From Streptomyces sp. WAC 01529 (GTDB lineage: Bacteria; Actinomycetota; Actinomycetes; Streptomycetales; Streptomycetaceae): a stretch of DNA of 64,000 bases. Shown one piece after another: positions 35,482 to 42,485 of this stretch; position 1 is the stretch's first letter; every line of letters starts with the position of its first letter. The stretch spans positions 7,715,001-7,779,000 of the forward strand of contig NZ_CP029617.1 in assembly GCF_003945545.1 (NCBI RefSeq). The letters are read 5' to 3'. A program made the translations under genes and the position numbers. The notes beneath the pieces are model-generated. The model worked only from the letters and a program-made list of their open reading frames with translations. It was not told the DNA's origin and did no database searches.

Positions 35482-36246
35482 TCAGCCGTCGAGCCCCGGG
35501 AACAGCGCCTTGAACGGTTCCGCCGTCGCCGCGATGCCCCGGCTGTACGGAGCGTCGAAGTCCCAGATCAGGAAGAGCAGGAAGGCGAAGAGGGCGGAGA
35601 AGAGGCCGGCAAGGATCAGCTCGCGCGGAGTGCGGCGGATCTGCAGCGCGAAGATCATGCCGATCGTCACGAGCCCCCCGATGATCAGGCCGAACCACAC
35701 CACGCCGGGCATGGTCGCCCCGACGCTGTCCGCGCGGGCGCTGCGCGCGTCGTCCGCCGCCGCCACCTCGTCGACCAGCGGCTGGTACGCCTGGGCCTCG
35801 AAGTCCGACTTCGGTTCGTAGTCAGTGACGTCGTGGCGGATCCGGGCGAGGAGATCGGCGCCGCGGTCGGTGAGTTCGCCCTTGGCGGCCATCGCGTCCC
35901 ACTCCGTGGTGACGACATGGCTGACATAGGTGCGCACATCAGCGCGGATGCGGTCCCGGACGTCCTCCGGGTAGACCCGCGCCCGCTCCGAGATCTCGTG
36001 CAGCGCCTGGGCCTCCACCCGCACGTGCTCCTGGGCGGCGCCGCGCGCCTCCCAGACGCCCGCGATGGCGAGGCCGAGCACGATGGCGTAGACGACGCCG
36101 ATCATCATCGTCATGTACTCGATGACGTCAGGCGTCTCCGACGCGTCGTAGTCCGCGCCGGTCCTGCGGTGCCGCAGCAGTGTCACGACGAGCACGACGC
36201 CACAGGCGGCCGCCATCGCGAGGGTGAGAACAAGCCATTCCGACAT
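35482..36246 (-). CDS. DUF4239-family membrane protein
   Basis: This 254-aa protein has two hydrophobic helices at the N-terminus (residues 5-25 and about 45-65), a central helical cytoplasmic domain (about 70-180) and two C-terminal helices (about 182-205 and 215-235). The layout and the motifs SETPDVIEYMTMMIGVVYAIVLG and WVWEARGAA-like match the DUF4239, bestrophin-like family. Function is unknown and could be channel-like. The ribosome-binding site GGAGGTC lies just before its ATG. Confidence 0.82.
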   Translation of the reverse strand: MSEWLVLTLAMAAACGVVLVVTLLRHRRTGADYDASETPDVIEYMTMMIGVVYAIVLGLAIAGVWEARGAAQEHVRVEAQALHEISERARVYPEDVRDRIRADVRTYVSHVVTTEWDAMAAKGELTDRGADLLARIRHDVTDYEPKSDFEAQAYQPLVDEVAAADDARSARADSVGATMPGVVWFGLIIGGLVTIGMIFALQIRRTPRELILAGLFSALFAFLLFLIWDFDAPYSRGIAATAEPFKALFPGLDG

Positions 36247-36261
36247 GGAGACCTCCGGCGG

Positions 36262-36864
36262 TCAGCGCGGGCGGAGCGCGGCGACGGCGAGCACCGCGGG
36301 CGCCGTGATGAGCAGGGTGAGCGAGACGAGGGACGGGCCGCCGCGCGGCGGCCGTTTACGGGTCGGGGCGTGGTACGCCGGATATGTCACGGATGGCGAT
36401 GGCTTGGTTGTTCTGCTCGGAGCAGGGCGCTTGGGCTTGGGCGCCGGCTTCGGCGCGGGCGCCGGAGGCGGGGGTGGGGTCAGGGACGGCTTCGGCGCCG
36501 CCTTCAGCTCCGGAGCGGGCGGCGGAGGTGGCGGCTCCGGGGCCTGGGGTTCCGGCGGCGGCGGCGGAGGAGGCGGAGGGGTCGGAGGGGGCGGGGGAGG
36601 CGGTGGAGGCGGTGGAGGAGCGGGTGGCGGCGGAGGTTTCGGGTGCGTCGGCCCCGCCCAGCAGTCGGCGCCGTTACCCGCGACGGATACGTTGTCGCCG
36701 CCCGAAGAGCCGCCGGGCCCGATCGAGGCGTACGCGCAGGCGTCGGCCGTGGCTGTTCCGGTGGCGGTCGAGGCGCCCAGGAGCAACGCCATCGCCAGAA
36801 GTGCCAGCAGGCGTGTGGCGAGGAGCGATAAGGCCCGCGAAGTTCCATGCACGACGAAGATCAT
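36262..36864 (-). CDS. Proline-rich cell-surface protein with C-terminal anchor
   Basis: This roughly 200-aa protein has a signal peptide (about residues 10-42), a short Cys-containing segment (DACAYASIG, GADCWAGPTH), then about 90 residues that are mostly proline with interspersed Lys/Ala, and a C-terminal hydrophobic helix with a short basic end. The proline tract would form an extended rod through the cell wall. ATG 36864 is the likely start, with a GTG 12 bases later as alternative. It ends 15 bases before the DUF4239 start and is probably cotranscribed with it. Confidence 0.75.
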   Translation of the reverse strand: MIFVVHGTSRALSLLATRLLALLAMALLLGASTATGTATADACAYASIGPGGSSGGDNVSVAGNGADCWAGPTHPKPPPPPAPPPPPPPPPPPPTPPPPPPPPPEPQAPEPPPPPPAPELKAAPKPSLTPPPPPAPAPKPAPKPKRPAPSRTTKPSPSVTYPAYHAPTRKRPPRGGPSLVSLTLLITAPAVLAVAALRPR

Positions 36865-37098
36865 GGGCGTCGGCGGCCCCCCGGCACGCCGGAACGCTCC
36901 CGAATACCCCGAAGGAAGGACGCGGCTCCGGCGCGGGCTTGACGGTATGCGCCCCCGCCCCGGGCCCGCCCCGCCCGCACCCGCCGCGCGAAGAATCTTT
37001 CGGACCGGTTGAACGCGCGGGCCGTCCCCGCCCGTACCTAGGGCCATGTGTGACGCAAAACGGCGCCACGACATCCAAGCGGACAGCGGGAGTGAGAG

Positions 37099-38109
37099 AT
37101 GCGGCATCCAAGTGGGCGAGCCCCTCGGGCCTGGCGGAGCGCCTCGCTCGTAGCGACGGCTGCGGCCCTGCTGGCGTTGACGACGGCGTGCGGCCAGGAG
37201 AAGGGCGACCAGTCCCCGAACGGCCAGAATGTGGGCAACCAGGCACCGGCCAAGGGCGACGGATACGGCGCGGGTGACGGTTACGGCGACGCGGACGAAG
37301 GCGCCGCGGACGGCGGGAAGGCCAAGGCGAAGGCGGCCGGGCAACTCGCCGTGTGGGACAGCAAGAAGCTCGGGAAGGTCGTCACCGACAGCGAGGGGTT
37401 CACGCTCTACCGCTTCGACAAGGACACGGCCCAGCCGCCCAAGTCCAACTGCGACGCCGCCTGTCTGAAGGCCTGGCCCGTCGTGGCCGCCGACGGCGCC
37501 AAGGCCGCGCCCGGCGTCGACGCGTCCCTGCTCGGCGAGGTGACGGCCGCGGACGGCACCAAACAGCTCACCATCGACGGCTGGCCGATGTACCGGTTCG
37601 CGAAGGACGCCAAGCCTGGCGACGCCAAGGGGCAGGGCGTGGGCGGCACTTGGTACGCGGCGGCCTCCGACGGCAAGAAGGCCGCACCCGCGGCGGCCGA
37701 GACCCCCGAGGAGACCGCACCCCCCGAGGCCGTCCCGGCCGACCCCGCGGGCCTCTCCACCCGTAAGGACCCGAAGCTCGGCGAGATCGTCGTCGACAAG
37801 AACGGGATGACCGTCTACCGCTTCACCAAGGACTCCGCCTGGCCGATCAAGTCCAACTGCGTGGGCGCGTGCGCCGAGAAGTGGCCCGCCGTCGCCCCCG
37901 TCGACAAGGCCGACACCAAGGGCATCGACAAGAAGGGCTACATGACCTACGACCGCCCCGACGGCGGCAAGCAGCAGACGATCGACTGCTGGCCGCTGTA
38001 CACCTTCGCGGGCGACAAGAAGCCGGGTGACACCAACGGCCAGGGTGTGGGCGGCACTTGGTTCGCCGCGAGCCCCGACGGCAAGGCGGTCGGCGCCCCG
38101 AAGAAGTAG
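37099..38109 (+). CDS. Secreted lipoprotein with two COG4315-type repeats
   Basis: This 336-aa lipoprotein has a signal ending ALTTAC (lipobox TTAC) and an Asp/Gly-rich linker, then two copies of the small lipoprotein repeat at about residues 80-195 and 210-330. Each copy has LGxxVxDxxGxTxYRFxKD, a Cys pair (KSNCDAACLKAWP; KSNCVGACAEKWP), a DGWPMY/DCWPLY segment and GQGVGGTWYAA/FAA. Single-repeat proteins are common in bacteria, with unknown function. Streptomyces have two-repeat forms. A strong hairpin follows the gene. Confidence 0.87.
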   Translation: MRHPSGRAPRAWRSASLVATAAALLALTTACGQEKGDQSPNGQNVGNQAPAKGDGYGAGDGYGDADEGAADGGKAKAKAAGQLAVWDSKKLGKVVTDSEGFTLYRFDKDTAQPPKSNCDAACLKAWPVVAADGAKAAPGVDASLLGEVTAADGTKQLTIDGWPMYRFAKDAKPGDAKGQGVGGTWYAAASDGKKAAPAAAETPEETAPPEAVPADPAGLSTRKDPKLGEIVVDKNGMTVYRFTKDSAWPIKSNCVGACAEKWPAVAPVDKADTKGIDKKGYMTYDRPDGGKQQTIDCWPLYTFAGDKKPGDTNGQGVGGTWFAASPDGKAVGAPKK

Positions 38110-38197
38110 CCCACCGAGCACCTTCCCCGACGCGACCCCCGGAGCAACCCCCAAGGCCCCCACGTAACCCCCAAGGCCCCCCACGGAGCACCACCGA

Positions 38198-38239
38198 CCG
38201 GCCCGTTTCCCCCTTTATCACGAAGGGGGAGCGGGCCGG
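38198..38239 (+). terminator. Stem-loop terminator after the lipoprotein gene
   Basis: CCGGCCCGTTTCCCCCTT pairs with the complementary AAGGGGGAGCGGGCCGG after a short ATCACG-type loop, about 90 bases past the stop codon. The stem is about 17 pairs with one bulge. Two AACCCCCAAGGCCCC repeats lie just before it. Confidence 0.8.
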
Positions 38240-38388
38240 TCCGCTGTGTGGCGCACGGCACTTGCCAACGGCAGTGACCGAGAACGGACGGCCAATTTCC
38301 GTTTTGACTCGCTCCCTTGGCGGACGATCAGTAGCCTCACCCTCGAACATCGGATCGCCCGCGTCGCCCCCTATGCCTTGGAGTCTTG

Positions 38389-39201
38389 ATGGAGCGTCCC
38401 GCCTGGGCCCCGCTCGGCATCGACCTCACGATGCCCAGCGTGTCCCGCATCTACGACTACTACCTGGGCGGTTCGCACAATTTCGAGGTGGACAGGGAGG
38501 CCGCCCGCAAGGCCATGGAGTTCATGCCGGGCCTGCCGAAGGTCATGCAGGCGAACCGCGCCTTCATGCGCAGAGCGGTCCGGTACGCCGTCGACCGGGG
38601 CGTCACCCAGTTCCTCGACATCGGCTCCGGCATCCCCACCTTCGGCAACGTCCACGAGGTGGCACAGCGGGCGAGCGACCGGGCACGCGTCGTGTACGTC
38701 GACCACGACCCGGTCGCCGTGGCGCACAGCGAGGCCGTACTCGACGGTGACGAACGCACCGCCGTCCTCGCCGCCGATCTGCGCAAGCCCCGGGACATCC
38801 TGGGCAGTTCGGAGGTCGGTTCCCTCCTCGACCTGGACCGCCCGGTGGCCCTGCTGCTCGTCGCCGTCCTGCACTTCGTCGAGGACGCGTACGATCCTTG
38901 CGCGGCGGTCGCCGAGTTGCGGGACGCCCTCGCGCCCGGCAGCCTGCTCGTCCTCACCCACGCCTCGTACGAAGGGATTCCGGTTCCCCCCGAGCAGGCG
39001 GGCGGGACGGTCGGTGTATACAAGGACATCCGCAATCCACTGATCATGCGCTCGCGCGAGGAGATCGCGCGGTTCTTCGAGGGGTACGACATGGTGGAAC
39101 CCGGCCTGGTGCCGATGCCGCACTGGCGGCCCGACACGGCGCCCGAGGAGGAGGACCCCTACTCCTTCTCGGGGTTCGCGGGCGTGGGACTGAAGCGTTG
39201 A
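38389..39201 (+). CDS. SAM-dependent methyltransferase (DUF574/PF04672 type)
   Basis: This 270-aa protein has the family start (ID.TMPSVSRIYDYYLGGSHNFEVDRE-like) and the SAM site FLDIGSGIPTFGNVHEVAQ, with VVYVDHDPVAVAHSEAVL following. Streptomyces carry tens of these proteins, usually next to regulators, and their substrates are unknown. Its stop codon overlaps the TTG start of the c-di-GMP gene (TTGA). Translation is therefore coupled and the two may work together. Confidence 0.88.
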   Translation: MERPAWAPLGIDLTMPSVSRIYDYYLGGSHNFEVDREAARKAMEFMPGLPKVMQANRAFMRRAVRYAVDRGVTQFLDIGSGIPTFGNVHEVAQRASDRARVVYVDHDPVAVAHSEAVLDGDERTAVLAADLRKPRDILGSSEVGSLLDLDRPVALLLVAVLHFVEDAYDPCAAVAELRDALAPGSLLVLTHASYEGIPVPPEQAGGTVGVYKDIRNPLIMRSREEIARFFEGYDMVEPGLVPMPHWRPDTAPEEEDPYSFSGFAGVGLKR

Positions 39202-41342
39202 GCGCCGAGCCGGACGGACCGGAGGGAAGACTCCGCAGGTTCGCCACCATCTGGAGCCGCGCGATCTTCCCGGTGACGGCCACCTCGCTGACCCGTCCCG
39301 AGTTCGAGCAGCAACTGGTACCGCTCGCCCGACGGCTGCGTGACGCGCTCCAGGAGCGGGTCTTCGACGCGAAGGAGGGCCAGGCCGTCGGCGCCGCCCT
39401 CATCGACACGCACTGCACCGACCCCGAGGCGCTCAGCCGCACCCTGGACTGCGTCGACGCCTACCTAGTCCTGTACTGCGGAGGCGACGGCCCCCGGGAG
39501 GAGCTGCGGGCCCGCAGCGCGCGCATCCAGCACGCCGTCGCCGCCGGCTTCGCCCAGGCGCTGCGCGAGCGCACCCTCGCCGAGCAGGAGGCGATCTCCC
39601 GCGCCGCCCTGAGCGCCCGCAGCGCCGTCGCCGAGGCCCTGCACGCGAGCGAGGCACGCTTCCGCGCCGTCTTCCACGGCGCGGCGATCGGCATCGGCAT
39701 CGCGGACCTCGACGGCACGATCCTGGAGGTCAACGACGCGCTGATCCGCATGTTCGGCGGCCTGGAGAGCAACGTCCGCGGACGCAACGCGGCGGAGTGG
39801 ACCCACCCCGACGACTCGCCCCACGTATGGAAGCTGTACGAGGAGCTGGTGCGCGGCGAGCGCGAGCACTACCGCGTGGAGAAGGCCTTCTACCGCCCCG
39901 ACGGCACCGTCCTGTGGACCAATCTGACCGTCTCCCTGCTGCGCGACGCGGACGGACTGCCGCAGTACCAGCTGGCGCTGATGGAGGACACCACCGAGCG
40001 GCGCCTGCTCAACCTGCGCCTGCGCTACGAGGCCACGCACGACGCGCTCACCGGGCTGCCCAACCGCACCCTGTTCTTCGAGCGCCTGGAGAAGGCGCTC
40101 GCGGCGGGCGACGGTGCCCGGTTCGGACTCTGCTACCTCGACCTCGACGGCTTCAAGACCGTCAACGACAGCCTTGGACACGCGGCCGGCGACCGGCTGC
40201 TCGTCGAGGTCGCCGACCGACTCCAGTCCTGTGCGACCGCGCCCGGCGAGATGGTCGCCCGCCTCGGTGGCGACGAGTTCGTGGCGCTCACCACGGGCAC
40301 GGACACCGAGACGGAGGTGGACGAGCTGGCGGGGCGCATCATGAACGCCCTGGCCGCCCCGATCCGTGTCGAGGGCCGCGAGCTGACCGTGCGCGGCAGC
40401 ATCGGCATCGTGGAGGGCCCGGCCGGTGAGCGCGGCGCGGCGGACGTGCTGCGCAGCGCCGACATCACGATGTACCGCGCCAAGTCCGCGGGCGGCAACC
40501 GCTACGAACTCGCCGACCCCGAGGCCGACGCCCGCGCCATCACCCGGCACGGCCTGACCACCGCGCTGCCCGCGGCACTGGAGCGCGGCGAGTTCTTCAT
40601 CGAGTACCAGCCGCTGGTGCATCTCGGCGACGGCAGCGTGCGCGGTGCCGAGGCGCTGGTGCGGTGGCTGCACCCGCAGCACGGCGTCATCGGCCCCGAC
40701 CGGTTCATCCCGCTCGCCGAGCACACGGGCCTGATCGTGCCGCTCGGCCGCTGGGTCCTTGAGGAGTCCGTGCGTCAGGCCCGCCTCTGGGAGACGCGCA
40801 CCCTGGACGGGGCCGCCGCCGGGCCACTCCGGGTCAACGTCAACCTCTCGCCGATGCAGCTCACCCACCCGGGTCTGGTCTCCGACACGGTCGACATCCT
40901 TGAGCGTGAGGGTCTGGAACCGGGCGGGCTCTGCCTGGAGGTCACCGAGTCCGCGCTGATAGGAGCCGACGACGACCTGCTGAAGCCGTTGCGCAGGCTC
41001 GCCGAGATGGGCGTGGACATCGCGCTCGACGACTTCGGCACGGGCTACTCCAACCTCGCCAATCTGCGCCGGCTGCCGGTGAGCGTCCTCAAGCTCGACC
41101 GCTCCTTCACCCAGGGCATGCAGCACTTCCCCGCCGACCCCGTCGATCTGAAGATCGTCGAGGGGATCGTCTCGCTTGCGCACAGCCTGGACCTCGCGGT
41201 CACCGTCGAGGGCGTCGAGACGGGCGCGCAGGCGGATCAGCTGCGCGAACTCGGCTGCGATACGGCTCAGGGCTGGTATTACGCCAGGCCCGGGCCGCCG
41301 GACCAGCTGCATGAGCTGGCGCTGGCCGACGCGATCAGCTGA
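39198..41342 (+). CDS. PAS-GGDEF-EAL cyclic-di-GMP protein
   Basis: This 714-aa cytoplasmic protein has a helical N-terminal domain (residues 1-140), a PAS domain (about 145-265), a GGDEF domain with an intact RLGGDEFVAL (about 356) and an EAL domain with AEALVRW (about 484), DFGTGYSNL and LKLDRSF. Both synthase and phosphodiesterase motifs look intact. The RxxD inhibitory site before GGDEF is absent. In Streptomyces c-di-GMP controls BldD and so development and antibiotic production. TTG 39198 overlapping the methyltransferase stop is the only start that keeps the N-terminal domain. Confidence 0.9.
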   Translation: MSAEPDGPEGRLRRFATIWSRAIFPVTATSLTRPEFEQQLVPLARRLRDALQERVFDAKEGQAVGAALIDTHCTDPEALSRTLDCVDAYLVLYCGGDGPREELRARSARIQHAVAAGFAQALRERTLAEQEAISRAALSARSAVAEALHASEARFRAVFHGAAIGIGIADLDGTILEVNDALIRMFGGLESNVRGRNAAEWTHPDDSPHVWKLYEELVRGEREHYRVEKAFYRPDGTVLWTNLTVSLLRDADGLPQYQLALMEDTTERRLLNLRLRYEATHDALTGLPNRTLFFERLEKALAAGDGARFGLCYLDLDGFKTVNDSLGHAAGDRLLVEVADRLQSCATAPGEMVARLGGDEFVALTTGTDTETEVDELAGRIMNALAAPIRVEGRELTVRGSIGIVEGPAGERGAADVLRSADITMYRAKSAGGNRYELADPEADARAITRHGLTTALPAALERGEFFIEYQPLVHLGDGSVRGAEALVRWLHPQHGVIGPDRFIPLAEHTGLIVPLGRWVLEESVRQARLWETRTLDGAAAGPLRVNVNLSPMQLTHPGLVSDTVDILEREGLEPGGLCLEVTESALIGADDDLLKPLRRLAEMGVDIALDDFGTGYSNLANLRRLPVSVLKLDRSFTQGMQHFPADPVDLKIVEGIVSLAHSLDLAVTVEGVETGAQADQLRELGCDTAQGWYYARPGPPDQLHELALADAIS

Positions 41343-41392
41343 CCGCTGGGTCTGGGCGGATCAAGGCTCGGGGGGCGTGTGTGGTTCGTCTG

Positions 41393-41502
41393 GTGCGGGT
41401 GCGTCGTGGTCGCTCGCGCAGTTCCCCGCGCCCCTGACGGGGCACGGATGCGCCCCGGTAGGGGCGCGGGGAACTGCGCGACCAGCCACGACGCACCCGC
41501 AC
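41393..41502. repeat. REP-like 43-bp inverted repeat between convergent genes
   Basis: Arms 41393-41435 and 41460-41502 are near-complements (three or four mismatches) built around CGCGCAGTTCCCCGCGCCCC, with a smaller palindrome in the 24-base loop. I recognise this as a repeat common between Streptomyces genes. Here it lies between the c-di-GMP gene (+) and the LysR gene (-) and can act as a two-way terminator. It marks the apparent left edge of the second cluster block. Confidence 0.85.
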
Positions 41503-41520
41503 CTGGAATACGAGACACCC

Positions 41521-42402
41521 TCACCCGTCCCGAGCCAGAAGCATGCGCTGGAGTTCTCGCGCCGCCCGCGGCGGGGCCACGTCGCTGCGGTGCGCCAGGG
41601 CGATCGTGCGGTGCAGGCTCGGCCGAGAGAGCGGGGCCATCCGCAGATCGGAGCCCGACCGTTCGGCCACCATGCGCGGCACGACCGCCACGCCGAGCCC
41701 CGCCCGTACGAAGCCGAGCACCGCGTCCATCTCGCCGCCCTCCACCGCGAACTCGGGCTCGAACCCCTCGGCACGGCACGCGGCGACGGTCAGCTCCCGC
41801 AGGTCGTAGCCGTGCCGGAACATCACGAGGCGCTCGCCCTGCAAGTCGGCGATCCGCACCGCCTTGCCCAGGCGGCGCGTCTGGGGGGACGCCACCACGA
41901 CCAGGTCCTCGCGCAGCAGCTCCACCGTGGTCAGCGCGGGCGAGGGACTCGGCAGCGGAAGCACCACGAGCGCCAAGTCCAGCGCGCCGCGCGCCAGTTC
42001 GCGTACGAGATCGTGGGAGCCGCTCTCCTCGATGAGCAGCTGGATGCCCGGATGCCGGTCGTGGAAGGCGCGCAGCACGTCGGGGAGCAGCCCCGTGCAC
42101 ACACTGGGGGTCGCGCCGAGCCGGATGCGGCCGCGGCGCAGCTGCGCCAGCTCCTGCACCTCGATCCGGGCGGTGTCCGCGTCCGCGAGGATCCGCCGGG
42201 CCAGCGGCAGCAGCGTCTCGCCCGCGTCGGTCAGCGTGATGTTGCCGCGGGCCCGGCTGAACAGCTCCGCGCCCAGCTCCTTCTCCAGGGCCCGGATCTG
42301 CTGCGAGAGCGAGGGCTGGGAGACGTGGACCTGCTCGGCGGCCCGCGTGAAGTGCCGCGTCTCGGCGACCGCGACGAAGTAGTGCAGCTGCTGGAATTGC
42401 AT
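41521..42402 (-). CDS. LysR-family transcriptional regulator
   Basis: This 293-aa regulator has an N-terminal winged helix (MQFQQLHYFVAVAETRHFTRAAEQVHVSQPSLSQQIRALEKELG region, residues 1-60) and a C-terminal effector-binding domain (about 90-290) with a CysB-like fold. ATG 42402 begins exactly at the family start. Longer readings have no support. It follows the UvrA-like gene on the same strand with an 83-base gap. Its ligand is unknown. Being at the cluster edge, it may or may not belong to the pathway. Confidence 0.9.
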   Translation of the reverse strand: MQFQQLHYFVAVAETRHFTRAAEQVHVSQPSLSQQIRALEKELGAELFSRARGNITLTDAGETLLPLARRILADADTARIEVQELAQLRRGRIRLGATPSVCTGLLPDVLRAFHDRHPGIQLLIEESGSHDLVRELARGALDLALVVLPLPSPSPALTTVELLREDLVVVASPQTRRLGKAVRIADLQGERLVMFRHGYDLRELTVAACRAEGFEPEFAVEGGEMDAVLGFVRAGLGVAVVPRMVAERSGSDLRMAPLSRPSLHRTIALAHRSDVAPPRAARELQRMLLARDG

Positions 42403-42485
42403 ACGCGCACGATACGACGGTCGATAGGCGCAGGCTATGGAGACGAGTGGAATCATCCCGTCGGTGAGAGCCAGCGCCGGGGCGT

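Noticed and set aside
36480..36660. GGCGGAGG-type repeats considered as a structural repeat
   Set aside because: They are the reverse complement of proline codons in the surface-protein gene.
36262..38184. A 640-residue minus-strand frame that includes the proline-rich protein
   Set aside because: Only the last 200 residues from ATG 36864 have a signal peptide and sensible composition. The rest lies opposite the lipoprotein gene at 37099.
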